A DNA stretch of 64,000 nucleotides from Hybos culiciformis. Lineage: Eukaryota; Arthropoda; Insecta; Diptera; Hybotidae. Below the pieces are notes generated by a model. It saw nothing but the letters and a program-made list of their open reading frames with translations. It ran no database searches and had not been told where the DNA came from. Shown in pieces: positions 1-10,809 of this stretch. How positions within the stretch are numbered: the first letter of the stretch is position 1; each line of letters begins with the position of its first letter. Where the stretch lies: the NCBI GenBank assembly GCA_964007475.1, contig OZ023273.1, positions 50,035,525 to 50,099,524 on the forward strand, read 5' to 3'. Position numbers and translations under genes: made by a program.

Positions 1-303
1 CATTGAGAATCATTTTTAAAATTTTATTTTGTTTAATTTGTAATTTTTTTAAGTGACATTTTGAACAACTGTGCCATACCTGACATCCGTACAGTAAGAT
101 ATTTTGAAAAATAGATGTGAAGAGTAAAAATTTGTTATCTTTTGATAATTTTGATTTCCTACATACTAAGGGGTATAACATTTTAATAGCTAAGTCAGTT
201 TTTTTAATTAGGTAGTCAATATGAGAATTAAATAATAATTTGCGGTCAAGGATTACTCGGAGATATTTAATATTATTGTTCCACTCAATTTCTCCAATAA
301 GTA
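1..303 (-). pseudogene. LINE reverse transcriptase, C-terminal fragment (runs off the left edge)
   Basis: Read on the minus strand, bases 1 to about 285 give an uninterrupted reading of about 95 codons typical of the region after the RT palm of Jockey/I-type LINEs. It contains a YLRVILDRKLLFNSHIDYL-like stretch, then LLYGCQVWHS and KLQIKQNKILKMIL. The reading is lost above about 290, where stops appear, so the upstream RT is missing or frameshifted. The downstream part lies outside the window. It differs in sequence from the other LINEs here (they have RPTLEYSCQVW or RPILENACQIW at the same place), so it is probably another family. It is a decayed transposon fragment, not a host gene. Family assignment rests on motif memory only. 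Confidence 0.75.
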
Positions 304-826
304 TATATTATATTTATATTTTCCAGTTTACTTAACTTTCTCATAATATTTTTTTCTGCATCCGATAAATTTGTTGAGAAAACCTCTTAAATTTTTTTTA
401 TATATACTTAACAATTTTCCTCTTCTTTTTTTGTTGAATTTTTGTGAATTGGTTTTTTGTATTTTTGTGATGGTTTTCTTTTAATTTTTTTTTGCCCCAA
501 ATTAATTTTACGTTATTTTTTTGATAAAATGTAACATTTACATATTTACATATATATTTCACAAAAATATGTTTTTGAATATCGGAAATTAATAATCGTT
601 TATCATTTATGTTAAATATATTTTCCAATGATTTCCTTTGTCTCACAAACTTGACACTTCTGCTGTGTTAATAGAATTTTTATTTTTTCATAGTAATATT
701 CATTTTTGCAAAACATATTTAATGAATTGATAACAAAATCCTAAAATTGTAATGATAATTGCGTAAGCCTAAAGTAGCGATAAATATTAATATAATGGTT
801 TATTTGAAATCGCCATCACTATATAT

Positions 827-1367
827 CATACTTGGCCAAACTGCGGCTCGCGAGCCGCATGCGGCTCTCGTTCTTGTTCACTAAGGCTCTAGCCACTCTC
901 GAAAAAATATTGTTAAAAATTGATTTTAAAAAATACGATTTAAAAAAAAAACGTTTTCTTATGTAATGTATTGGTTGTCATATAATTTTTCTTTATAAAT
1001 AAACATGCTTGCGAATTGTTTTAAATAAATTATGTTTGAAAATAAAGATAAATGAAATTGACAATAAAGACAGTTTACATATCGTCGGTCTCGTTTGTCC
1101 TAATATTAAAGAAAAATTATAAAAAAACTAAAATTTTAATATGTTCAAAGTTAGAAGTCGAAAGCTCATAAATTATCCGTCAGACTATTTCTGTTTTCCC
1201 GAAAGTACCAAAACGTACTAAAAAAAATTTTCTCAAAAGTATGTTTTTGCAGTTTCGTGATTTTTACATGAGACCGACGATATTTAAAACAATTTCTATT
1301 TGCGGCTCTCGACAATTCTGATTTTTGTAATTTCGGCTCCTGTCGGGATAAAGTCTGGCCACCCCTG
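827..1367. mobile_element. Non-autonomous hAT element (MITE-like), 541 bp
   Basis: The element is flanked by a perfect 8-bp direct repeat, CTATATAT, at 819-826 and 1368-1375, the target-site size made by hAT transposases. The ends are short imperfect inverted repeats: the left begins CATACTTGGCCAAAC and the right, read inward, begins CAGGGGTGGCCAGAC. The left subterminal region carries a GC-rich block with GCGGCTCGCGAGCCGC, and GCGGCTCTCG recurs near the right end. There is no transposase frame. The intact duplication suggests a fairly recent insertion. Confidence 0.85.
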
Positions 1368-1456
1368 CTATATATTTTCAGTGTTGAAATAAAATTGAAA
1401 TATATTGAAAATAAGCTTAAAACATAGATGTAGTAAGAGTACACCGTTTGGTAAAC

Positions 1457-2702
1457 ATTTATAAATGGGTGAGACGAATTATCGCATAATGTCATAACAT
1501 ATAAAAAAATACGAATTATCACATAAAAATCGATTTGTATGAGATTATGCAGTAATTCATTTAAAAACGAATTATCACATAAAACCAAAATGAATTTGAA
1601 AATAAATGAATTATCTCATAAATTTTATGTGATAATTCGTTTTTAAATGAATTAGTGCATAAAATTTTCGTTAACATTTTTTTATGCGATAATTCGTTTT
1701 AGAATTTATGTGCTATTTCGTTTTCAAATGAATTATCACATAAAAACCAAAAAACACATTTTATGTGATAATTCGTTTTTTTACGAATTAGTGTATACAT
1801 TTTAAAAATGCAGTTTTATGCGCTAATTCGTATTCAAACGAATTAGTGCACAAATAATGGCTCCGTCAATTATCGCATAATGACATATCACATAATTTTT
1901 AAAATAAATTATCACATATTTTTTTTATGAGATAATTCATGTACTTCCAATAATTACCGCGTCCCATTCGCTTCGCGCGAAGCGCGGCAAAAAAAGCCCT
2001 AGGGGCTCCGGGGGAGGCGGCGGCCGTCCCCCTTTCCACGAAACACTTTTTCCTCATAAAATAGGCCAAATCGGGTAAAGGAGAAAGTTGTCCGCACAAA
2101 ATGTATGAAAAAGATATTGTGTATGATAGAGGACCGCTACCGCGTCCCATTCGATTCGCGCGTAGCGCTCCAAAAAAAGAAAAGCCTTTTCCAAATAAAA
2201 TAGGGCAATATTTCAGAACAATCGGAGGTATGCGCTTTTCGTAAGCTTATCCGATAATTCGTTTTAAATGAATTAGTACATAATCTCATACAAACCAATT
2301 TTTTTGTGATAATTCGTAATTTTTTATATGTTTTTATGCACTAATTCATTTTAAAATTAATTAGCTCATAAAATATGAAAATATAAATTTATGTGCTATT
2401 TCGTTTTCAAACGAATTAGTGCATAAATAGCAAAAAATATTTTTTATGTGATAATTCACTTTAAAATGAATTAGTGCATAAAATGTTCGTTCGAATTTTT
2501 TTATGAGATAATTCATTTTTTAATTTATGTACTAATTCATTTTAAAATGAATTATCACATAAAAATAATTTTTTATGAGATAATTCATTTTTCAATTTAT
2601 GTGCTATTTCGTTTTTAAATGAAATATCTCATAAAAAAAATTTATGCGATAAGTCATTTTAAAAATTATGTGATATGACATTATGCGACAATTCACGGAG
2701 CC
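1457..2702. mobile_element. Foldback-like element FB-1, built from a short phrase in both orientations
   Basis: The stretch is almost wholly composed of variants of one phrase, GAATTATCACATAAAA or GAATTAGTGCATAAA, and its reverse complement. The best-defined unit is 1859-2702: it starts GGCTCCGTCAATTATCGC and ends with the inverted copy, and about 40 terminal bases pair with few mismatches. A third related end (GGGTGAGACGAATTATCGC) lies at 1467, so the region may be one element nested in another. The core near 1955-2180 is GC-rich and holds the direct repeat ACCGCGTCCCATTCG at about 1957 and 2140, containing the palindrome CGCTTCGCGCGAAGCG. The outer left edge is uncertain and I found no clean target duplication. 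Confidence 0.65.
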
Positions 2703-3217
2703 TTGTAAACGCGTCCATTATTACATATTTTCTCTCTAAAGTTTTTGGTCTGAAATCATGAAACAAGTTTTGCCATTTTTGTTACGATATATTTGGAATG
2801 AAATGTTTAATTAGGGTGGTTCTTCTGAAGATTTTTTGTTTTAAGCTATATTTACTTCGACCATGAAATTAATGTTAAAATATGGTATAGTATGAAATGA
2901 CAAAATAGAATTATAAAAATCATATTCATGATTTCTATAAGTCACGTTTTGAAAATTATGTCATGTACAATTTGTGAATTATATATAATAAAATTTTTTA
3001 AAAGCGAATATTAAACATTTTTTTTTATCATTTTATTTTATTTTTAAAAATATTTACATCTTTGCTATTTCACTTGAAAAATTTACATAAAAAGACAAGT
3101 TTTTTGTAAGTTTGTATAATTTTTATACTTGTACTAGAAATTAATACGGGATATACAAAAATATTTATCCTTTAACTGTATTTAGGCAAATAGAAAATAT
3201 TTTTCTTTATTCTCCAT

Positions 3218-3958
3218 CAAGGACGCCCGGAGGGAGGTGCAAGGGGGGGCATTGGCCCCCCTGGCTTTGATGAAGAAAATAAAACTTAATCATTAAGTCA
3301 TTATTAAATTTTTGTTTAATTTTCCGATTTTTAAGTCTCGGGTAAAATACAAAAATATTTATAATTTTGGAATTTCTATGCGCACGGAATTCCAGATACA
3401 TATTCCTTTTTCAAATTTTGCTTAGTCAACGGTAACACATTTATGAAAAAAGGATTCCTTTTCTGATTACTTTTATGCTAGAGACATTTTAAAGTAGTTC
3501 ACGCGAGTTTACGAAAAGACGTTTAGTACGCTTCGGAGGGTTAAAACTTGGTTGCGATCAACAATGGCAGCAGACAGATTAGATGGCCTTTGTATGATGA
3601 GTGCTCATCGTGCAATTGTTGACGAAATGAAGGAAGAGTTTGTTGCTAAAGTCTTGGAACGATTTGGAAGACAGCACAGAAGACTGCAGTTTGTTTTCGA
3701 AAAAAATTGAAAAAATGTATTTTGTTTTTTTTTTCATTACATATATATATATTTTTTTTTAATTTGTTTTTTATTTCTAATCGAGAATTCGTTAATTTAA
3801 TTTATGTTTGTTATTTTTAAATTTTAATAAAGAAAAAATTAAAATAAGGTATATGTATCTCAATTCTCAACAGATTTTTCTTAGAAAAAAAAATTTATAA
3901 GCTGATAAAAAAAAAATTGTTTGCCCCCCCCCTAGAAAAAATCCTGCGGGCGCCTATG
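3218..3958 (+). mobile_element. hAT transposon remnant, 741 bp, with target duplication
   Basis: A perfect 8-bp duplication TTCTCCAT flanks the element at 3210-3217 and 3959-3966. The ends are matching imperfect inverted repeats, CAAGGACGCCCGGAGG on the left and CATAGGCGCCCGCAGG read inward on the right. Both ends are followed by runs of G or C, including a GGGGGGG/CCCCCCC pair near 3243-3272. The interior keeps only the last 67 codons of a transposase, so this is an internally deleted copy of an autonomous hAT. Confidence 0.88.
3507..3710 (+). pseudogene. hAT transposase C-terminal fragment
   Basis: Bases 3507-3707 read as 67 codons ending at a TGA. The frame has no usable start and is short. 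It carries the FSTLRRVKTWLRSTM and RLDGLCMMSAHR motifs typical of the C-terminal dimerisation region of hAT transposases related to ZMYM/KRAB-box-like hAT proteins (the consensus is roughly LKTWLRSTMG..RLNGLALLNIHR). The DDE catalytic part is absent. It lies on the plus strand between the two hAT ends, with its stop about 250 bp before the right terminus, as expected for an internally deleted element. The fragment cannot be an active enzyme. Confidence 0.8.
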
Positions 3959-4663
3959 TTCTCCATCCTCTATCGTGTAAAATGAAAAATAATGATTTCA
4001 AAAAATAAAATAATGAATTCAAATCACCTTTTACGATTCATTTACAAAATAGCACTTTGAAAAAAATCTTAAAATCACTTTTTTTATCGATTTTCACACG
4101 TGTATGCAGCTTGTATAAGCAATACGTTCATTCACTTCGGTGTTCGCTTAAAAACTACCTTATGTCAAAACAAAAATTTGACAGTAGTTAGATTCGCTAC
4201 TTTTACTTTGCATGACAGAAAAAATCACCTGACTCTCAACACAGACGTACTCACAACCCAGCCCTCTCTCCTACATTATATTCTTAAAGTGAGAAGAGTA
4301 CGAGTAGGATACAAATTAAGATCGATTGTGTAATTTTTCTAAACAATTTATTTTAACACTAAACCATATAAAACTTTCTTAACATAAATTTTCTTTTTAA
4401 TATTTGGTCAGAAACCATCAATGATATTATTTTATTTTTGAGCAATAAAAAACTTTAATGCGTAGGGGATCGTTATGCTGTATTTACTGCTATAGAATTT
4501 AGATCACTAAATGGAGTATTATGTGCGTCAATAAACATGCAATCATTTAGATGCAACTGCGTGAATAAAGAAGAAAAATAAACAAAGTAAAGGGAACATA
4601 ATTTATTTTTTTCAAGCAATATTTCTTACCCCTTCTACCTCTTCTTCAATAACTTCGTATTTG

Positions 4664-5713
4664 GGGTGTTACCCGAATCGCCGAAAGACATTTCGCAAAA
4701 AGACATTTTTCCTAATTCCATTTGTCAAAAAAGACACTTCGCAAAAGAACCATTTCGCAAAACGGATAGTTAACAAACGTTCGCTTTAGCCTAATGAGAC
4801 AGTTAACAACTTTGCAGTTAGCATAAGGACATTTCGCAACTACTACTTTTGGCAAAATATACATTTCGCAACTACCCTTTTTGGCGTAATTCACATTTCG
4901 CGCGCGCGCGCGAAATGTGAATTACGCCAAAAAGGGTAGTTGCGAAATGTATATTTAGCATGCACTAAAATATGTTGCATTATCATAAATGCATATTATT
5001 AAATTAAACAATTCCAATTATATGCATTTTAATTTTAAGAAATTTTATTGAATTTTTAATATCTTTTTTTTAATATAGTTAATACAAATCCAGTTTGTAA
5101 ATATAAGAAATAATATTAAAAAATGAATACTTAATATATATTTTTTTTAATATTCAATACGTACATAACCAGTATGTACATATTAGAAAATTAATATTTT
5201 TATTTAAAAAAGTTATTTTAATTTTAAATTCTCGACAATCAAAAATAATAGTTTGAGTTCCCTATAATCGTCTTTTCTTTTCAAAAAATTTTCAATTTTT
5301 TTATCTTTTAAGTAATATTTTGTTTTTTTTACTGCTGGTGGCCCACCCATTTCAAATTTTTTTATTTTAGCCGTTACATACAATATTTCTTTTCGGATTT
5401 GATCCATGAGCCTATAAAATCCTACATGCTTTTTTTTTACAGTTAAAAAAAACCTTTAATATTCTATTCATCATATTTGTGCAATATAAAAAAATTTGTT
5501 AAACTATACTTTTGCGAAGTGTCTCAATTAATATAATGTTGTGAATTGGTATTTTGAGAAATATCTTTTTGCGAAGTGTCGCATTAGGCCAAATGGAATT
5601 TTGTTAAAGAGTTTTTTTTGCGAAATGGAGATTTGCGAAACATACAAATTTGATAAGTGGCTTTCGGCCAAATAGACTTTTGCAATATGGAATTTGCAAA
5701 GAGGCCCGCTCCC
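4664..5713. mobile_element. Foldback-like element FB-2 with 9-bp target duplication
   Basis: An exact 9-bp direct repeat TCGTATTTG lies at 4655-4663 and 5714-5722, just outside ends that both begin GGG when read inward (GGGTGTTACCCG and GGGAGCGGGC). Both arms consist of the phrase (A)CATTTCGCAAAAAGACATTT and its complement GCGAAGTGTC/TTTGCGAAATGG. The left arm ends in a perfect palindrome. The middle (about 4960-5500) is AT-rich with no convincing frame. It is inserted in family A copy 1. Confidence 0.75.
4855..4956. repeat. Perfect 102-bp palindrome with CG-alternating centre
   Basis: Every base from 4855 to 4956 pairs with its mirror around 4905.5. The arms contain ACATTTCGCAACTACC and GGCGTAATTCACATTTCG, and the centre is a 14-bp run of alternating CG (4899-4912). 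It is the inner end of the FB-2 left arm. Such a structure can extrude a cruciform, and the CG run can form Z-DNA. Confidence 0.95.
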
Positions 5714-7864
5714 TCGTATTTGAATATAAAAATAATACCCAAACGTATTTTTTTCTCTTCTGTATTTTCTTCTTTATATTTTCTTCTCAAAAGAGAAAGG
5801 AATTTTTATGTTTTATTTTGTCTTGTTCTTTATTTTTTATTATAAATTATCTCTATATTCTCTCTTTGCAACTACCTCTCCCCTACGCAATAACTCGTGT
5901 CTATGTGTTTGTGTGTATACCCACCTCGTAATTAATAACAAATTTATTTAACATATATTATAATCTACTATTATAAACTCTCTATGGTATATAACAAATT
6001 GATAATAAAAATTTGATCAAATCGATATTAAATTGAAAAATTTCAATTTGACATGATTAATGTTTATTATCATTTTTTACCTGTTTGAAATTACAGACAT
6101 TTCGTATATCCTTTTATTTATAAAATATTGTCATATTTCAATAGACTTAAAATAATTCCCTTCAGGAATAATGATAGTTTCAAATTTGTGTACAAAAGGA
6201 ATTTAATATTGGTCAAACAGGGATAATAAATAATATATTGCTGTAGTTGCTGATACTTATATTGATTAATGTTGAGGATGTTGTAATGCTTAGATTTAAG
6301 TTTCATATAACGTCGTTGAGACTAGCTATGGTTTTTCAATAAAAATCATAATATATTATGTTGGTTGTTTCGTAACGATCTTAAAAAATAAAGATTTTTC
6401 TCCAGACTCATATTTATGTTAGTTCGAAATTTAAATGCCGTTTACATGTCATCTGTTAACTAGTTTCTCTTACATGTAATTTGGATAATAAGATAGTTAA
6501 TAAGATTCGTACTAGACAGTAACACATTATTATATTATATATTCATACATAATTTATATTCATACATAAAAAAATCAACTATGGTATACGCATTTAATTT
6601 CATGTTTTCATGGAAAAACCTTCTCTAAACCTTTAACGCTACTTTGAAAAAATTTTTATTAGTGAACCAAAATTAAAACCGTTTATTTTATGAAGCTAAA
6701 ACACAAATGGGATTACTACTTTTCATAAAATTGATCTCTAAAAATGCGGCTTGAATCATTTTCGTATTATTTAATTGCCTTGCAAAATATCTAATTAGTT
6801 TTCTTTTGTTGGATAAACGTTAAAAACTAATTATTTATTTAATTCTCATATTCCATATTACATATCATAGTATGAAACTGAAATATATAAATAATTTAAT
6901 TGCTAAACTGCAAAATTGTAAATTTTACATTTATAGATTTAATTGCTTCTTGAGACTTTGGTTTTTTAAAAAGGACTCAAACAAAACAAAATAATATTTG
7001 GATTAAATAATTAATAATTAGGAATAAATACGTTTTTGTTATATATTTACAACTTTTTTTTCTTACACAACCAAAATTTAAATTTCGAAGCTAATTAGGC
7101 CAAATGCAATATTTTATTTTAATATTTAGATAATTAATTAATTGGATTTTGAATTTTGAAATATTGAACAATTCTTAAGTCACGCAGTGGAGGCCATATT
7201 ATCAGTTTATGTAGTTATAGCAAACGAAAATATTGAAAATTCATTCATATATAAAATATGGCTCTAAAGATGATACACTACGGTCAAAAACTCTGTGGAG
7301 AAACTTAAAAATATTGTTTATTATTAAGATAAGATTGTGGCGTTGAAAATATTACGGAAAACATTTTAGATTCTTTACTTAATATGAGTATTTTATTTGA
7401 AGGATATAAATTATAATAGGATAAATTATGTATAAATATATGAAATATACGTATGTTTCGATAATAATTATAAAATGTTTTTTAAAATTAGTAACACGTT
7501 AATTGAATTTTGCAGAATTAAAATATCTCAGCACAAAAACTCGAAGAAATAAATAATCAATATCTTGTCTTTTAATTGCCTCATCAGTTTGTCAATCTTC
7601 AAAATTTTTAAATTTTTTTCAAGGATTGGAAAAAATGTCTAAATTGATAATAATATGATTACAGATTATGCGATTTTTTAATTTATAAAAATTGAAAAAA
7701 GAAAAAGTTTTATTTTTGCAATGATGAAGAAAAAAGGACAACAAAAAGCCTATGCGCAAAATTCACACAATAAATTTTAATAATTTACTTCTACTCTTTA
7801 TGAAAAAATAATAATTGTATGAATGTAAAAATTAAACAATTTTTTTTTTTTTTTTTGACTTTTT

Positions 7865-7984
7865 ACTAGTCCAATTTTAGACTTCTTCGAGTATTTTCCG
7901 CTTGAAAGAAAGTTTATCAATTTTAAAAATTTGGCAGAATGGAAAGAAGGCCGCAATATTGCATTTAATTGTGATTATTTTTAA
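7865..7984 (+). pseudogene. Possible odorant-receptor-like fragment
   Basis: A 39-codon open stretch followed by TAA contains LDFFEYFPLERKF, which resembles EEFYEYFPLKLKI in the receptor exon 400 bp downstream. Five residues (EYFPL) are identical. It may be a decayed duplicate of part of that exon, but the match is short and the composition is AT-biased, so chance is possible. Confidence 0.25.
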
Positions 7985-8412
7985 TTCAGATAGAAAAAAA
8001 GTGTTGTCGCATATAGTCCTATACTGAGGATTTTTTTTTAAATTCATAATATTAATTTTAATTTTCTTAACTATTTTTCTTTAATTCAAATTCATCTAAA
8101 AGTTACAATATTCAAAAGAAGAAAAATTTTCAATTTTTAATTGATACAAATTAAAAAATTAATAAGATAGAATTAAATAAAGTATAAGTCACACGTTTTC
8201 AGAATAAAAATTATTATATTTTTATTTAAAAAAAAAAAAATCATGAGAGTTAATTTTTTTTTAAATTAAAAATGCCAGTTTTAGTTTAAAAACAGTAAAA
8301 AAGATTATATTAAATTTCACAGATTTATTGAAAGCATAAACAAATATATATCCGTTCACTAAAAAATTTTCCTTGATTTTTCTAAATAAGTAATTACTAA
8401 TTATTATTTTAG

Positions 8413-8847
8413 GTATTGCTTATCGTGGGTACCATTCCAGTTCTCCTTTTAAAGGAAGTTATTCAAAATTCATTAATGATTCTTGAATGTGTGTATAACT
8501 TAATTGTAGTTTTTGCGAGTGCTGTATATTGTTACAAGTTTTTCTTTCTTACCAAATCTGAGAATATTTTAAGAGAAATAATTGATGAAATTGAAGAATT
8601 CTATGAATATTTTCCGCTGAAATTAAAAATTGAAGATGATAAAAAGAGTTTTCTTAAAATTCTTAGATTTTTTACTTATTCAGTGGCCATTTTTGTATTA
8701 ATATACATGTCACAACCTTTTGCTTATTATTTCAATGAAGAAGAAAGTCGATTACCAATAAACATTAAATTGGGCAATATGAAGTCACCTTATTTTGAAT
8801 TTATATGGTTATTTCAATTAATTGCAATAATGTTTATGGATGTCACA
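8413..8847 (+). CDS. Odorant receptor (7tm_6) exon, first transmembrane half, truncated
   Basis: The exon follows an acceptor (TTATTATTTTAG at 8401-8412) and reads openly for about 145 codons. Four hydrophobic stretches are visible (residues about 2-13, 22-46, 85-107 and 124-142). The intervening charged segment EIIDEIEEFYEYFPL and the later FEFIWLFQLIAIMFMDVTSQ fit the region between TM2 and TM4 of insect odorant receptors, seven-pass ligand-gated channel subunits that pair with Orco in sensory dendrites. No donor follows. Instead the reading enters foldback-like sequence within a few codons and stops at 8857-8859, so this exon is disrupted. The gene is therefore probably a pseudogene, or this allele is broken. 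Family assignment is by pattern; which receptor it is cannot be said. Confidence 0.65.
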
Positions 8848-8849
8848 AG

Positions 8850-9330
8850 TCAAATTTAAAAATCAATCGCGGACAAATGACATTTTGCAATATGACATTT
8901 GTCCGCTAAAGTTTAAAAATGCAATCGCGGACTAATGTCATTTTGCAAAATGTCATTTATCCGCGGCGGACAAATGTCATTTTACAATCGCGGACAAATG
9001 TCATTTTACAATCGCGGACAAATGTCATTTTGTAAAATGACATTTGTCCGCGAAGTTTTCCTTACAAATATCATCGCGGACAAATGTCCCGCGGACAAAT
9101 GTCACGGTGCCATCGCAGACCAAGAACTTGTGCCCTGGGGTAGAGGGTTTCTCCTTTAAACAAAAATTAGGGCGCATTAGAAGGAAAAATGCCGTGGGGC
9201 ACGAGTTCTTTGGAGTTTTTATGTTATAAATCGCAAATGTTACTTGTCCGTGCACAAAAAAATCGGGGACAAATGTCATTTTGCAAAATGTTGTTAATCC
9301 GCTCACAAAAAATCGCGGACAAATGTCCAT
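8850..9330. mobile_element. Foldback-like element FB-3 inserted in the receptor exon
   Basis: At least eight copies of the phrase CGCGGACAAATGTCATTTTGC, or its inverse, fill both arms. The core (about 9105-9230) is an imperfect inverted repeat carrying GTGCCCTGGGG on one side and GTGGGGCACGAG on the other. The right end, read inward, begins GGACATTTGTCCGCG. A 9-bp pair ATGTCACAA (8838-8846) and ATGTTCCAA (about 9329-9337) could be a diverged target duplication with two mismatches. The edges are uncertain by about 10 bp. Confidence 0.65.
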
Positions 9331-9540
9331 GTTCCAACATTAGCTCAGTTATTTAAAATATTTTAGCATCTAGTAACTAGTTTTATGAAATTGTATTATG
9401 CAATAAATTGTTTATTCATGTTTTATATTCTTTTAAATTGCAGGATAAAGAAAAAAAAATTAAAAAAGTTTTAAATTTTTTATGTTACATTTAATTAAAA
9501 CTATTCTACGAAGCGCGTTATTTTCTACTACTGCAGTAAG

Positions 9541-9592
9541 CCACAAAAGAATCCATGTGCGTCAACATGCGCACACTTTTTCTGTTTTGTGG
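9541..9592. repeat. Imperfect hairpin
   Basis: CCACAAAAG at the left pairs with the same bases in CTGTTTTGTGG at the right, and an inner TGTGCG/CGCACA pair closes a small loop. It lies just before the tandem repeat at 9.6 kb. No RNA family is recognised. Confidence 0.4.
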
Positions 9593-9619
9593 TGTGATAC
9601 GTACGTATTGTTCTAATAG

Positions 9620-9910
9620 TACCCTTTTTCGAACCTTTAACAAAGCAACAGATTCTTATGTAACAAACCAATACAAACATAAAAACACATCCCGGCTCAC
9701 AAACCAACATATACTAGTAATATCCTAAAATTATGCATTTAATAATCCAAACACATACATATAGCATTAATAGTGTACTTTTTCGAACCTCTAACAAAGC
9801 TAAATGTTCTAATTTATTAAACCAACACAAACAAACAAACACATCCCAGCTCACAAACCAACACATATACTAGTAATATCTTAAATTTATGATTTTAATA
9901 ATCCAAGTTG
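9620..9910. repeat. Two-copy tandem repeat, period about 154 bp
   Basis: The first copy begins near 9620 (TTTTTCGAACCTTTAACAAAGC) and the second near 9775 (TTTTTCGAACCTCTAACAAAGC). Both continue through AAACACATCCC.GCTCACAAACC and TACTAGTAATATC. The copies differ at many positions, so this is an old duplication. No coding capacity. Confidence 0.75.
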
Positions 9911-10019
9911 ATGTTTAATGCCGGTTTCGGATACAATTTAGTTTAATAATTTTTTTTTTTCATGATGTTTGTTAAAAAAAAAAAAAATATATTTTTTGTT
10001 GTTCATTTCAAAAATATTT

Positions 10020-10659
10020 TATTTTGATCTAAGGAGATTTGTTATAATTACTTTTTAAAAATGATATCGCGCAAATGGGCACCTCTGGCCTTGGCAACCT
10101 AATGTGCGTTTTTTTCGGCGTTTTCAATCACCTTGGCCAATGTTTCGGCGGATATGGCGGCAATTTCTTGACGAATATTGTTCTTAAGGCAACTAGAGTC
10201 CTTGGTTTGTTAGCGTATAACTTGGATTTCAAATAGAGCCACAAATAAAAGCCTGGTGGCCTGGTGATCTCGGTGGCCAGTCAAAATCGCCATTTTTCGA
10301 TATCAATCGCCCAGGGAAGAATTTTCGTAATACATTGATTGTTGCTCGAGCTGTGTGGCATGTGGCGCCGTCCTGTTGGAACCAGTAATCGTCCATGTCA
10401 TTTTCAAGAATAATTGATATCAGAAAATCCGTTATCATGGCCCGATAACACTCACCATTGACGGTTACCGTAGCTCCATCATCGTCTTCAAAAAAATACG
10501 GCCCGACAACCAAACCCGCGCAAAGACCGCACCGAACAGTAACTTTTTCGTCGTAAAGAGGCTGTTCTTTGATTAATTGAGGGTTTTCGATAGCATAAAA
10601 CCGACAATTTTGTTTATTAACGCCTCAAAACTTAACGAAAAATGTGCCTCTTCAGACAT
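10020..10659 (-). pseudogene. DDE transposase (Tc1/mariner superfamily), C-terminal two-thirds
   Basis: The minus strand carries SEEAHF next to the junction at 10659, then VVGPYFFEDDDGATVTVNG, DYWFQQDGATCHTAR (the second catalytic Asp in QQDGA), GRLISKNGDFDWPPRSPG (the third acidic motif region) and LWLYLKSK.YANKP. These are typical of the DDE_3 transposases often annotated in ants and flies. The frame is broken by shifts and stops. The upstream end is the LINE junction at 10659; the matching N-terminal side resumes at 18039. The left terminal repeat is not visible, so the end near 10020 is a guess. Confidence 0.8.
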
Positions 10660-10809
10660 TTATTTATTTATTTATTTATTTCAAATGCTTAATACAAGCG
10701 AGCGAATACAACTTAATTATAATAAAATTAAATATATATACAATCAATTTAATAATGGAAGTAAGAATATATACAAAGCAGCAGTATTTACTATTAAATA
10801 ATGTATCAC

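Larger units (their letters stand above)
4440..5985. repeat. Dispersed repeat family A, copy 1, split by FB-2
   Basis: The left part (about 4440-4655) shares TAGAATTTAGATC.CTAAATGG and CATGCAATCATTTAGATGCA with copy 2 near 25450. The right part (about 5722-5985) shares ACTCGTGTCTATGTGTTTGT and AATCTACTAT with copies at 32.6 and 25.9 kb. Family A has a conserved hairpin-like centre around a (G)TATACACAACTCG motif. It has no coding capacity. Confidence 0.6.

Noticed and set aside
1166..1588. Minus-strand frame of 140 codons
   Set aside because: It crosses the end of a hAT element and its target duplication; the composition is AT-driven.
1899..2150. Minus-strand frame of 83 codons with Ala/Arg-rich end
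   Set aside because: It lies in the GC-rich core of FB-1; no conserved motif and no reason to be translated.
4840..4960. Possible replication origin at the 102-bp palindrome
   Set aside because: It is explained as the inner arm of FB-2; no other origin signals are present.
8935..9330. Frames with repeating MSFCKMSF or TFVRGTFVR units
   Set aside because: They are translations of the FB-3 phrase on either strand, not a repeat protein.
9541..9592. Possible tRNA or small RNA gene at the hairpin
   Set aside because: No tRNA arms or box sequences; only a single imperfect stem.
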